A stretch of 64,000 nt of DNA from Latrodectus hesperus (Eukaryota; Arthropoda; Arachnida; Araneae; Theridiidae). Every line of letters begins with the position of its first letter. The first letter of the stretch is position 1. Both the position numbers and the translations under genes were made by a program. The notes below the pieces were generated by a model. The model had not been told where the DNA came from and did no database searches. It was given only the letters and a program-made list of their open reading frames with translations. Shown here piece after piece: positions 13,672 through 25,935 of this stretch. The stretch covers positions 1,552,288-1,616,287 of the forward strand of contig CM075856.1 of assembly GCA_037975125.1 (NCBI GenBank), given 5' to 3'.

Positions 13672-15589
13672 AGAATGAAAGATGATTAACTAGCAAGATT
13701 TATGCTTCATAAACTGATAAGAATGATTTCCAGAAGTTTTTAGTTTTGCACCTGAAAACAGTTTGAATTTTGGATAATCAATGAAAAATTACTGATTTTG
13801 ATGATTTATGCAAATCTAATTTTTACTTCAATTACTTCTGTAAAATGCTAAAGATGATTAATACTTATCGTAAAAATTAAACTTACGTATTAAATTAAAA
13901 CAAAATACAATTCATTACCTAAATCACAACATTTCAAGAACAAGTTTAGAATTGCGTTTTCAAATCTTTTTACTTGCTAACATTCATTCCATTTTTAAAA
14001 TTTAATTAGTTTTTCTCATTTTAGCGGAAATTTGCATGTGAACAACACCTCTTTTAAAATTAATTACTTAAAATAAATCATAATAATCTATCATCGAGAA
14101 GGAAAATCTGAATCTAGTAGAAAAATCCGTGATAAATGACCTGAAATGGAAAAATCAATCATTTAACAACAAAAATTGAACAAAGTGCTATACCTGAAAC
14201 AAAATTCACTAAATTAATTTAAAACAACCGATATTTGTTATCAAATTTCATCATCTGCTTAAATGTGAATATATTTAATACGCTTACTGGTCTCAGTGGA
14301 AATATAAGTATAAATGCGTGTGCTTTTGTCACCGATATTAATCATTGATAAATAATCATCGATATTGACTACCTTGTTATAAATAACTTTATTGAATCTC
14401 ACCCAACAAGAACCTTGTGAATTATTGTTAGCTATTAAATCCACTCAATTACATTTTGTTTAAAATATAATAATTTTCTAATGAAAATGAAAAATAAATA
14501 ATGAAATGCATGCATTTTCATCTTGGTTATAGAAAAATGTACAATTAAAGAATTTTTAAGAAAAAAAGAGCATATTTTAATAGTTCTTTAACTGTTTTTA
14601 GTATAAATATTATATTTGTAAAACCTCCAAAATATGCATTTATTGAAAGATAAAACATGTATTCATTTAACGATAAAATATGCATTTATTAAAAGAAATT
14701 TTAAAGATATAAATTTATATATATTATTAACATAAGCAAGATTTAATAACTTATTGTGTAAATGAAATAATGCAATAAATTTAACTATCTACTTTGTGGA
14801 TTATCTCTGATTTATATAATTTACCAAAATTCTCCAATTCCAATAAAAGTTGTGTTTTGATGGAGCGAAACAATTTTCTTTTAATATTTTTCTAATAAAA
14901 TAGATATGTAAATTTTTAAGATATGAATTTTTTATTCTTCTTCAAGTTATATATATATATATATGTTATTGTGTACACATATGTATATTGTTAAAATGAA
15001 GATTTGTGTTTACTTGTTGTCTTTTTTTTATAAATTTGAAGATTATCTGCAAAGTATACCTTATCTTAAATAATCGGGTTACCTAATTCTACCAATAATT
15101 GTGAGCGATTACTGTATTTTTATTAAATATTATACCTCTTATAATAAGTAAAATAAACAACAATTTTCTTAAGGTTAAAAACAACCCCATTTTATAAAAC
15201 TTACATTAATTTAACCTTTTTCAATAAATATTAATATGAAAAATATTTTGATGTTTACCAAAAATAATATGTATATAAAAATTAGATTTTATTTTTCTAA
15301 AATCTAAGTTTTAGAAAAGGAATATTATACATTTATTGGTTATTTAAAACTTTTTAAGCATAGAGTCGGAGACAGGAAAAAGCTATAGTATGGCTATAGT
15401 AACAACTGGATAAAATAGCGAAATCTATTTGGTCGTTTCAAGAATTATTGATAAGGATGAAAAAATATGCCTATTTATTTCTGAAAAAAATTTCCCTTTG
15501 GCATGCACTGCTCTTGACAAGCAAGGTATTATCCGAAAGATAGTACAAAAAGATTTTACATGATTTAAGATTTTCCATATACTTTTGCA
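13669..15589. other. AT-rich sequence, no gene seen
   Basis: Contains only a short TA run at about 14947-14964. No gene is supported. Confidence 0.5.
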
Positions 15590-16268
15590 CTTAAATCCTT
15601 ATCTTGAAATAAGATTCTTGAAAGTCAGATTATAGAATAGTGTCAATACTTATATTTTTTGAAGGATAACTATGTTTATTTACTAATATCAGTTTATTAC
15701 TTCTTTTAAAATCTACAAAGAAAGTATTCAGATAATAAGTATAAGTTGAGCTTTTATTAAGTTTGTCGATTCAACCATTTTTGAGGAAGATTTTAATTCC
15801 TAACTTCTGATACTTAAATCCATATCTTACAAAAAAATTTTTTGAAATTCAGATTATAGAAGAGTCTCAATGCTTGCATTTTTGAAGGATTATAATGTTT
15901 CTTTATTAATATCAGTTTACTACATCCTTTAAAAATCTATAAAGAAAGTATTCAAGTAATAATTTGATACTGCGCTTTTATTAAATTTTTAACTTCAGCC
16001 ATATTGGAGGAAGATTTTAATACCGCATTTCTGATATAAATTATTTTTCATTATAAGTAAAAATGGAAAAATAAATACAGGAAAATTATAATAGAATAAT
16101 TACAAAACTGATATTTACGGACTTTTTGAAACTGCCATTTAAATCCAATAATAAGTATAAATTGCGATTTTATAAAATTCTTCGCTTCAGCTATACTAGA
16201 GGAAAATTTAATACCTCATTTTTGATATCAATTATTTTTCATTATAAGTAACAATGAGAAAATAAATA
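15590..16268. repeat. Diverged tandem repeat, units of about 190-225 bp
   Basis: Segments starting CTTAAATCC at 15590 and 15813 run in parallel (both contain AATATCAGTTTA and GAAAGTATTCA). The second half of the unit (GAGGAA.ATTTAATAC ... CATTATAAGTAA) recurs again at about 16145-16260. Spacing between units is about 223 and then about 193 bases. The right flank of the following transposon (17885-17960) continues with sequence similar to 16080-16150, so the array was probably one block before the insertion. It has no coding content. Confidence 0.7.
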
Positions 16269-17882
16269 CAGTTGGCAAAAAAAGTATTAGAACAATAGGA
16301 ATTTTTAAGTTCTCAAGGTAATAAAATGAAACTTTTGTCACATAGTATGTATATTATGTAATACTTTTACATAACTACTCATGGAGTAAGAAACAAATAT
16401 TTAGAATCAATAGGATTTAAAAAAATTAAAATAAAAGATTTGTGCTTTGCAAAAAAAGTATTAGAACATCGGACTTCAATATTGAATCATTCATAAAATA
16501 AAATGACTAAAAATTCGAACGTGATACTAATACATGGTATGCAGTCCGTTGGCTGAAATTACTGCATCCAGACGTCTTGGCATAGATTCCACCAAATCTT
16601 TGGTGATGTTTGATGACATGCTGGTCCAGGCATCTTGCAAAGGTTGCTTTACATGTTATTGGGAATTTTTTCACTTTTTCATCCAACAGATACCACAAAT
16701 GTTCTATAGGATTCAAGTCTGGGGACTGTGGGCGAGCTACCAATCTTCGGGGAGCATTATATAATAGCCATTCTTTGGTTTTGTTGGCAGTATGTTTGGG
16801 GTCTTGTTCTTGTTGAAAAATGAATGTCTTCTCTAACGTTAATTTCTTTGCACTATCTTTCAAGTTATCTCGTAACACATCAATATATGACAAAGCTGTC
16901 ATTTTATCATCAATGAACTGGAGATTTCCATCTCCTTTGTAAGCCATACCACCCCAGGCAATGACATTCCTTCCTCCGTGCTTTATAGTTTTCTGTACAT
17001 TTTAAGCCTGAAAAGCAGTTCCTTTTCTTCTCCAAACTGTGAGCACGTATTTAGGTTTGAAAATTTAAAATTTATTCTCGTCGGAGAAAATTACATATTT
17101 CCAGAAATCTAATGTTTATTTTTATAAATTTTGGCAAATTCTAGGCGTTTTTTCCTGTTGATTTCTAAAAGAAAGGGTTTTTTCCTTGGCCGTCTTCCTT
17201 TTATTACCAGCATTATGCAATACATTTCTAACTGTTTGAGGTGTTACAACCTTTCCTGAGATTGATTCAATATTTGCGGCCAACATCCTTGCACTTCCTG
17301 TCGGATACTGTAGGGCATCTTTAACCACTTCTCGTTTTTCTCTGACAGTCAGCTTGCTTGGTCTCCCTGATCTTGGCCTATTGTCCACAATACCAGTTTC
17401 ATTTTTCTTTTTTAGAATGTTGTGAATTGCGCAAAGTGAAACATTCAACTTACTGGAAATTTCTCGAAGTGTTTTGCCACTATTGTGCAGGTAAACAATT
17501 TGTTCTCTCTTCGCAAGTGAAATCTCTTTTATTTTGGATGCCATGGCAGGAAAAGTCCACGTAAACTGAATTTCTACAAATTAGCAGTGAATGAGACAAG
17601 CGCCCTTGACATTGATACGGTTGAAAGTAACCTTGAAAGTTTAATGACGTCACCAGCGCTGTAATTTGCATGTTTCTGCTTTTGTTCTAATACATTTTTT
17701 GCGATGCAAATTTTGTTATTTTTATTTTAATAATATTGTAATTATTTTTAAATTTTATTTTTTTCTTAGTTATAATTTTCTAAGAACATATTATCATTTA
17801 TAAACTGATTATAAGTTTTACTTAATTTTATTAACTTGAAAACTACAAATTTCTCATTGTTCTAATACTTTTTTGTCAACTG
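16269..17882 (-). mobile_element. Tc1-like transposon with IR/DR ends (Tc1-2)
   Basis: An element of 1,614 bases flanked by TA (16267-16268 and 17883-17884). Its ends are CAGTTG.CAAAAAAGTATT, and inverted repeats of about 200 bases (16269-16468 and 17683-17882) each hold an outer and an inner AAAAAGTATTAGAAC-type direct repeat. The inverted repeats have diverged more than those of Tc1-1, and the transposase carries several defects, so the insertion is older. It lies within the diverged tandem array that starts at 15590. Confidence 0.92.
16507..17544 (-). pseudogene. Tc1 transposase, multiply disabled
   Basis: The N-terminal HTH segment (17544 to about 17122) starts MASKIKEISLAKREQ and contains 'RSGRPSKLT'. 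The middle region retains the first Asp in 'FSDENKF' but is followed by in-frame stops near 17066 and 17005. The second catalytic position reads 'QQEQDPKHT' where DD34E enzymes have 'QQDNDPKHT', so the catalytic Asp is Glu; the final Glu is intact in 'PDLNPIEH' with 34 residues between. A frameshift near 16640 moves the normal C-terminus ('KDLVESMPRRLDAVI') out of frame. It is not functional. Confidence 0.93.
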
Positions 17883-17884
17883 TA

Positions 17885-18215
17885 TTAAAAATTATAATAA
17901 AATTATTTTAATATTGAGCTTTATGGAATTTTTTAAAACTGTTATTTAAATTCATTGAAAATACAAAATCCTGGGTTTTCTTATAAAAACATTTTATATA
18001 AAACTTCGGTTAGTTAGAAACAAAATAATCATAAATGAAGAGTGAAACATTTTTCAATTTAAAAATATTCCAAATGTTTTAAAAAATAAGATTTTAAGCC
18101 TCAAACATTAATTTAATATAAATAATTTTACTTTTCTAGTAGTTTATTTATATTAATAAATTAAATGATCTAATATGTAAAAGGAAAATGTTAGATAGTT
18201 TGAAAAATTAACATA
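17885..18215. other. Right flank of Tc1-2, tandem-array remnant then AT-rich
   Basis: The first 80 bases resemble 16080-16150 of the tandem array. The remainder is AT-rich without features. Confidence 0.4.
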
Positions 18216-18920
18216 CAGTGACGGCAAAAAGTATTGGCACATCTAGTTTTTTGCAAAGTTTAAATTCATTAAATTAAACAATTCAATCAATTTAGAATAA
18301 GCAAAATGCTTATGATTAACTGAAACAATGTGTACTTCACAAAATTTTTTAATTTTAAATACTATATATAAATAAACAAAAAATACATAAAGCTACTTGG
18401 AAAAAAGTATTGGCACATTTTCATCATTTGACGTTAATTAACGTTCAATTTAAATTTAATACCTTGTAAAAAGTCCATTTGCATCAATAATGGCTTGGAG
18501 ACGCCTGGGCATTGAGTAAACCAAGTTTTGGATCAAGTCTAAGCTTATTTTCTCCCATTCTTCAGCTAAAAGTTGTTTCAAATGATTACTTCCTGTAATG
18601 TGGTGTTTTCTCACCATCACATCTAGAGAGTGCCATTAATTTTTAATAATATTTATATCTGGTGATTGGGGAGGAGTGTGAAGCTGTTTTGGTGCATTGT
18701 ACAATAACCATTCTTTGGCTCTGAGTGCAGTATATTTTGGGTCGTTGTCCTGCTGAAACATATAGTCACTTTGAAGTCCCATTTTTGTAACACTTGCTTT
18801 CAGATTATCACGCAAAATGTTCACGTACCCTTCTGCATTCAAATTGCCTTCAATAAAAACAAGTTTTCCCTCACCATTATATGAAACACATCCCCACACC
18901 ATAACAGGCCCACCTCAGAA
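18216..18920 (-). mobile_element. Half-deleted Tc1-like element (Tc1-3)
   Basis: Only the left end survives. It starts CAGTGACGGC after a TA, with an outer direct repeat CAAAAAGTATTGGCAC (about 18224-18240) and an inner copy (about 18401-18416), then the C-terminal half of a minus-strand transposase. Similarity stops near 18920; the N-terminal half and the right inverted repeat are missing, so the copy cannot transpose by itself. Confidence 0.9.
18456..18902 (-). pseudogene. Tc1 transposase C-terminal half, broken
   Basis: The frame retains 'MVWGCVSYNGEGKLVF', the second catalytic Asp in 'QQDNDPKYT', and the end 'MPRRLQAIIDANGLFTRY'. The expected 'PDLNPIEN' reads 'PDINIIKN', so the catalytic Glu is Lys, and a stop follows immediately (near 18636). 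The N-terminal DNA-binding region and the first Asp are deleted. It is related to, but clearly distinct from, the transposases of Tc1-1 and Tc1-2. Confidence 0.92.
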
Positions 18921-21900
18921 TGGAAAATTTTTCATTTCATTTGGAAGAGAAACTCTTGATATCAGCTTTATAAATATGTACCTCTAAAATATATGGCAAT
19001 CACATAATAATATTGTAAATAATGATTTATAAAACTTCATTTAATGATTTGTATTTAATATTTTCTGAATTGTTACAATAAAAAAGATTAAATTCATTAA
19101 AACTACATAAGTGACAAATTCATAATATATTTCTAATTACAGAAATTATTCTGACATTGTCCTTATTCTTATTGTTTATTGATTCTTTGCATTTACAAAA
19201 TTATTTTATTAGATAAAAAAAATAAGCAATTTTTATCCTACTAAATAATGTGTAACTTTTTCATATCTCTTATAATTAATTACCATCTCTCATCTCACTC
19301 AGTATATTATTTCCAGCTATATAGAAAATTTCACTGTAGAATATATTCCTTATTATATAGAATGTTCCTATCCTATTAGGGTTTCTGTATAAATCATGTT
19401 GATATTTTCTGAGAAGGAAATTTTTGTGTTGCTTTCATATTATCACACCATGAGTGCTTCTACCAACCTAATCCAGGCTGACGAGAATCATTTACAAGAA
19501 TAGAATAGGAAGAGAAGATAGCAATATTGATGAAGACTGTTAATCTCTATGATAGAGTCTTTCATCACTGTCAAGAAACGACTTCGTCTGTCTGTGAAAG
19601 ACAGTTATCTTCCATCAGAATTGGATATTGCTACCCCTGGATTAATTAAAAAAACAAAATGTGTCAGCTAATAATATTAAAGTATAAAATAAATAATTAT
19701 ATATTTTTAATTAACAGAAGCAAGTATAGAAATTTAAAAATATAACAGAATATAAAAATTAACTAATAATATACTTCAATTGAATAATAATTATAGATAG
19801 GCAGAAAAATTAGTTACTTTAGAAATTACAAAAATATAATAACAATTATCATTACACTGAGTAATTTTACAAGAAAAATAAATTCTCAGTGAAAAATATT
19901 AAAATTTTCTCAAAAAAAAATTATTTTAAAGAATTGCGATTGAAACATATTTATTATTATTTTCTATGACTTCGCAGAAAACATTACAAAACATGGAAGC
20001 ATTTATATAATCTTATTTTTTGCCGTTTTCTTCTTATTATGTTTCTAAGAGTAGAACATTCCACTTTATTTAGATAGAAGAATATTCTTCATAGTAGATC
20101 CACATAAATATTTCTTAAATTAATCACTAGTTCAAGAGTAGTGTCTGAAAAGCAATTTTGAAATTTAAGAAAGAATAGAAAGGGGGTAAACTGAATACTA
20201 ATAATTATTTTAAATTCATAATAAAATCGGAAGATACAATATCCTGCGTATATTCATAGAAACCGTTTTGATACGTTTACAGAAAAAAGAAACACAAAAA
20301 TGATTGCTCATGTTTTAAAAAAGAGATGTTTTAAAATTGTCAAGCTAGAATCAAATAAAATAGATATATCCCTTGATTAGACAATAGTTACATGTATGAA
20401 AATAATTTTTAATATATAAACAATTATATTCTAGATAAAGATAAAACCAACTATTTTTACATTTTTTGTTGCATAACAAAGTAACATTTATTGTAATTTT
20501 TAAATAAAATTTTAAAATTTCTCAGCATATTGAAGATTAATGAAAAATTCAACCTGAAGAATAATGAATTTACTCTTAGTATATCACTAATGCATAATAT
20601 ATTATAGAATTAAGAAAATTTGTAAGTAATCAAAGGGTTTAATTTATCTAAAAAATCAGAATTAAAAATATCCTATTCTCAAATGAAAAATTATGCCTGT
20701 TCACATCAACAAAATATCCTGTGTTTTAACATAAGTAGGAAAATATTTAAATTATTTCATAAATAAAATTATCTATAATATTAATAAACAGAAGGTATAT
20801 ACAAGAATACAGTTCATGTGCTCATTTGTTTGTATTATATTGAATACGTTAAATTCAAGTCCCGTGTCCCATTTACGTATGCAACTGCAATTGAAAAGAC
20901 ATATCACGCAAGTCCAAAAGCGAAATAACAATAAACCATTACTAGATATTGATAGAATTAAGTAATTAAAAAATCATGCGCCTAAAAATGAAACACTATT
21001 ACATTCCATATAATCAAATTAAAACGCACGAAAATTGGCATTAAAATCATTAAGACAAATATCAGAAATTCACATATTTGTTTACTTTAGTAATTATTAA
21101 AATTTATGCAGAGTCGTTTTCCTACTTTTTTGTTATAATTTCGTCTCCTTCTCTTTCCGAAAACTTGAATGATATTCCTTAATATTACTTATGGTTATTT
21201 ATTAATGCTTAAGAAGAGAATGTGATCTGTATTTGAAGGAGTCTTAACAAAAAAATTTAAAAAATTCAACAATATAATCAATAGAAAACTTGAACTATTG
21301 TATATACATTTATATTTAAGAAAAATATTTTAGCATTTAGTGTGAAACGCATTTCCTGTATGATAGATTCTTAAGCGAAAAATTTGTATAAGGGAGCATT
21401 AGATAAAGAATTATATATAAAATTAAATCAACAAATAGAGCAAAATATTCATACGGTTTCGTGTTAAATAATGTTCGCGAAACAAATGTTATTTGACACT
21501 AAATGTTATAAGTAATTTGTTTAATTAACTGGTTGTACAATGAAATTAAAATTCATTAACTATCGAACGACACAGATAACTCTATCATATTAAGGTGTTA
21601 AATTTAAGCAAGTAATTAAATTCTGACAATTTTGCTAAAATAGTTAGAGTAAATAAATAAGAATGTTAACAGGATGTATTGAAAGTATAAGAGTAATTCC
21701 TCATTTATTGAGTTATAAACAATTGTTAAATAAATCTACCTTTTAAAAGTACTACGAAATACAGCTTATAAAATAAAGTAAACAATCAATTTAATCAATG
21801 AAATTCTAAGAGAAATAAAGCAAAATTTGTAGTTTAAGTAAATGTTTCTACAAATAACAGCATAAAACTGTTAAGTGAATTAAAATAACGCTTTTTTGTC

Positions 21901-23264
21901 ACAAATTCGTTATTGGATGGGTTATACCATCTTTATTTTCAACAATCAAAATTTTCTTAACTGGCAAAACAATTAAATTTTCTATTACACACTTTTTTAA
22001 TTTCAAGCAATAGCATTATTCAATAATTTATGGCTTACAAAGTTTGCATTCATTAAAAACATTTATAAAAATTTCGTTGATGATTGGCTGATTCTCTGTA
22101 ATTTTACTTCAGATATTATTATTAAACTATTATGATAATAAATTAACATCTGAGTAATTCTGTAACTTCTGTGAATCTCCAAAATTATTTTATTTAAGCT
22201 TCAAATTCCCATTTAATTTTTTCAGTACAAAAGAAAAAATTTATAATAGGAAAACTATTTGGCTTCATTTGAGTTGAATTAATCAAAAGATCACAAGTTC
22301 CATTTATTGTATTCTTGTCTAAATTGCAACAGCAGTTGTAAATGATAGATGCAAGTGTCTATTAGTGTCTATATGACAGCTTATGTTTTCGTCACACTAA
22401 TTGCGTCATACATGATGAGTCAATTGAAAAATCAGTAATTAACCAAGATTTAAAATGGTAGCTTTTACTTCTTGTTAATAACAAACTTATTTATAGAAAG
22501 TGATGAGATAATATTTTGTTGAAATTTTGATTCTCAATGACGCTTTTCTTAATCTTTTATAATACCATTCAAGATAAAAAAATATATAATAACAAGCATT
22601 TTAATTTTTAAACCATCATTATTAACAAAGAAATGATTCATTCCACTTAATAAGTGAGTTTGGAAATGCAAAGTAACTTTATTTTATAAATATAATATGC
22701 GACATATATTTATAAATGAGAGTTTCTTAGCCTTTCTGCCATTTCTTATATTTGACAAATTGTTATGTGAAGCCTTATCAAAACAATTAATTTAAAAAAA
22801 GGAAAAAAATAACTGTAAAAAGCACAAAGGAAAGATGATTTGATGTTATATATATAAAATTACTAAATTCGTGCGCGCGCAAAAATGTAAATGGCTTTAA
22901 ATAATGTAAAAAAAAAAAAAAAGAAAAAACTTTTAAATTAAGAACATGAATATTTTTTGGCAATGTGCATTTTCGGACGAAATAATATTTATAATTTAAT
23001 TCAAGATTAAGTTACACAAACTGTAAGTTACATATTTAAGAAGGATTAAATTTTTAACATCCCCTCTCAACTAAACCAATGATTAGAACGACAAATGGGA
23101 CAAATTGATGAATTATTAGAGAAACAAAATTTTAACCAAAAAATGTAAATGAATTTTTAATTGACCAATGTAGTCCTACAATAAATGCATTTTAAGTCAC
23201 AAGTAATTAAAATTTACTCAGCACCATACACAGTACATAAAAATATAAAAAAATGGTGCAATTC
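18921..23264. other. AT-rich sequence, no gene seen
   Basis: About 4.3 kb of very AT-rich DNA. I found no coding-like frame, microsatellite array or transposon end. Only homopolymer-rich patches occur (for example the A-rich run near 22910-22925). Confidence 0.5.
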
Positions 23265-24545
23265 ATTTTAGTGCTTCGCCAAAGAGGCATTCTTAATGGA
23301 ACTTCGACCCACCCGATGCGGTGAGTGAACGTCGTTGCGTAATCCAGTCGAGAGGTGCACCACAAGGCCGAAGCCAAGGTTCAGGTGGTCGCAAAGGTCA
23401 AATGACTGAAAGAACTCCCAGCAAGTGGTGGGGTGACCCAAACCACTATAAAAAAGGCTCTAAGTGATGAGGCGAGTGAGACGTTCATTGGAACTCGCTC
23501 TGACTGGAAGATGGAGGCCAATTTGGCCTATAAAAATTAAAAACAGACAAGGTTACAAAACAGCATGATGCAAGATAAAATACAAACAAGGTTACAATAC
23601 AGTATGATACCAGATTAAATACAGATAAGAAATTTTACATATGTACAGAGAACAGAAGAGGTGGAGTCAGCCAGTGAATTGGTAGTGCATCTCTTGCAGT
23701 AAAATCTCCTGGCTTCCCTTCCGGAAGCCTTTGTTGGGGAGGAATTGTGGGGCTCTATCAGCTCTGGCAGAACTTAGGAAATGGCGTGTCCTGACATCAG
23801 CATAGTGCTCACAGTCGAATATGAGGTGATTGACGTCTTGAGTCTCTCCGTCAGTAGGCAGATGTCATCTTGTCCATGGGATCGTCTTCTATAGGTTCCA
23901 AAGGAACCATGACCAGTGAGGAACTGGTTGAAGTAGAAGTCTGCAGAGATTCTTTTTCTAGATACTTTAGGAAAGAATGAATAGAGTCTCCTGGTCTTGG
24001 TGGAGCACTTCCATAGATGTTGCCATCCGTGCAGTTCGTCTATATTTGTAAGGGTGATAAGCTGTTGCCTGCTGAGTCGGACTGTGATTCCAATATCCTC
24101 ATTTGTGTTTACGTCTTTGGCGGCTTTATCCGCTTCCTCGTTGAAACGGATGCCCACATGTGCTTTTACCCAGTGAATGGTAAAAGTTTGGGGGTTGTTC
24201 GTGAGAATCTCCCTAATGTCGCTGATGACGTCACTATTGATGACTGTAGCAGAGAGGGCCGAAAGCACAGATTTAGAGTCTGTTTGGATGTGGCAGACCG
24301 GAACATTATGTTCCAGAACGTATTTCATGGTAAAAAGAATGGCAGAAGCTTCCGCTTCAAATACCGTTGCGTCATCATTCAGTCGGACTTTGGTGCTCCA
24401 GATCACAACTTCGTTGCAAAGAATAATGGAGACACATCCTACTCTGTTGACAATCTTGGAGCCATCGGTGTAGGCAAAATGGTCAAGATGGTTAGGGACA
24501 TACCACGCAATGGATGGTATAATAGTTGAAAGGTATTAAAAACCC
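23265..24545 (-). mobile_element. 5'-truncated LINE (RNase H, Cys cluster, 3' UTR)
   Basis: A non-LTR retrotransposon fragment. The coding part runs from about 24542 to the stop at 23667-23669. The 3' UTR (23666 to about 23265) is GC-richer at its far end and finishes in TGAATTGCACC just before host-like AT-rich DNA. RT and endonuclease are missing. It carries neither a (CAA)n nor a (GAA)n tail, so it belongs to a third LINE lineage in the window. Confidence 0.8.
23667..24542 (-). pseudogene. LINE RNase H domain and C-terminal Cys/His cluster
   Basis: RNase H degrades the RNA strand of the RNA:DNA hybrid during retrotransposition. All four acidic catalytic positions are visible in order: Asp in 'AYTDGSK' (about 24450), Glu in 'FEAEASAI', Asp in 'IQTDSKSVLSAL', and Asp in 'EEADKAAKD'. 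A region with 'ADFYFNQFLTGHGSFGTY' follows, then, after a frameshift near 23870, a Cys/His cluster segment 'QDVNHLIFDCEHYADVRT', ending 'LLQEMHYQFTG' and stop. The upstream frame stops at about 24545, so RT is lost. The RNase H core is well preserved, which implies a fairly recent insertion. Confidence 0.85.
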
Positions 24546-24849
24546 ATTATGTATAACCATTTCCGAAAGGTATATGTATGGTATATTTATAATATTTGGT
24601 ATATTCATGTCATGCAAAAGCGGAAACAAGAAATTCTTAAGCTCTCATCACATCAAACATGCATGGAGAGAAAAGCCGAATTACCTTAACTTTCAATTCC
24701 AGCTGTTTATAAGTAACAGGAGTTGAATCTTGAACTTACTTTTCAAACATCACAATCCTAAAGCTAAGCCACAGTGAACTCTTAATACTGTTTTAGTAAC
24801 ATTTTATTGCTTGAGCATTTTTTAGAAATAATATTATATTTACTGGACT
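24546..24849. other. Spacer between LINE fragments
   Basis: AT-rich sequence between two LINE insertions. No gene is supported. Confidence 0.45.
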
Positions 24850-24859
24850 AGAGATAATT

Positions 24860-25435
24860 CCACAAAACGATAAAGTGGTGTTCTCACCTTATCGTGGTGT
24901 TGTGGTTTGCGTGTGTTGTCGATCCCGAGAGTTATGCCGGCGGTAGCTTAGCTACTGGCAGAGTCACTCAAGCCCGACAGGTCGGAGGGGAGGCACCAGA
25001 CAAAGAGGAACACCCTGGTCCTCCAGGTTGGGGGTTGAGCATAGGATTGACAATTCTATCCTGTAAAAAAGCCAAATGTTACGAAATCCAATGAACACAA
25101 ACCCAGACTGCCTACTCGAAGACGATCTGGAAAACGTTTAAAGGATTTGAAATTTGGATGCTGGAATGTTCTTTAACTAAAAACTATAAAATTTGCAGGA
25201 AACATTTGCGGCCTAGACCCCTCCACCCTGACATACAAAATCTCGCATTACAAACCCATCGGGAAAATACCAAGGGGTCGGCCTAAACTCAGATGGTAGG
25301 ATGTGGTAAATGATTATCTTAGCATTGTAAAATAGAAGAACTGGAGGTCTGTCACCAAGCAAAGGCTGGTGTGGAAAAGTGTTCTAAGGAAGGCCTTGGC
25401 TCACCCGGGCTTGTCGAGTCAATAGAAGAAGAAGA
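24860..25435 (+). mobile_element. Internally deleted RTE-like LINE with TSD
   Basis: A 576-base unit between perfect 10-bp TSDs, AGAGATAATT (24850-24859 and 25436-25445). The left part is GC-rich leader sequence followed by the start of an endonuclease frame ('LKFGCWNV', about 25150-25170). The sequence then jumps directly to the RT C-terminus ('IPRGRPKLRW', about 25270, and 'WRSVTKQRLVWKSV', ending 'AHPGLSSQ'). The tail is a short GAAGAAGAAG run. In RTE-type LINEs these two protein ends are normally separated by more than 2 kb of endonuclease and RT. The element therefore moved as a deletion derivative or lost its middle afterwards; the former looks simpler. It encodes no functional protein. 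Confidence 0.8.
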
Positions 25436-25497
25436 AGAGATAATTATTTTGTATATACTTAACCATGTAAAACAAAGTTACTGATCTATTAGACACT

Positions 25498-25935
25498 TGT
25501 TCGTCCTATTTTGACCTACGCTTCGGAGACCTGGACTTTGACAGCAAGTGAGGAGAGGCTGTTAAGCCCGTTTGAGCGCAGGAGGTCTTGGGAAAAAATG
25601 GTACCTGGTGCAGAAGATACAACACAGAAATCTACCGATTGTATAAAGAGTAAGACGATATGCATCACATTAAAATAGGCCGTCTTAATTGGATTGGGCA
25701 TGCTATCAGAATAAAAGACAATTAAAACCTTATGGGAATTTTCTTAGCAAAACTCATCAGCACAAGAAGAAGAGAAAGACCCAGGCTGAGATGGGTGCGT
25801 ACAGTCAAAGAAGACTCTAGGATCCTACTAACTAGAAAATTGGAGGAGTTTGGATGCCAGCAGAGGTCATTGGAAGAAACTTGTTCAGAAGGTCTTGGCC
25901 CATTCTGGGATGGCAACACATAATGATAATATGTA
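25498..25935 (+). pseudogene. RTE-like reverse transcriptase C-terminal remnant
   Basis: Across several frames the sequence reads as the thumb and C-terminal part of an RTE-clade reverse transcriptase: 'VRPILTYASETWTLTASEE', then 'KIGRLNWIGHAIRIKDN' (about 25670-25720), then 'RERPRLRWVRTVKEDSR' and 'LGPFWDGNT' (25770-25920). The expected middle part is interrupted by stops and frame changes. It is a decayed, 5'-truncated copy separate from the neighbouring internally deleted unit. No clear tail or TSD was found. Confidence 0.8.

Noticed and set aside
19540..19640. Imperfect inverted repeat around GATGAAGACT ... AGTCTTTCATC
   Set aside because: Too short and gapped to stand out from chance in AT-rich DNA.
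23445..23500. Plus-strand TATA box (CACTATAAAAAAGG) with downstream initiator/DPE-like bases
   Set aside because: It lies antisense in the 3' UTR of a LINE, and nothing downstream on the plus strand looks like a gene.
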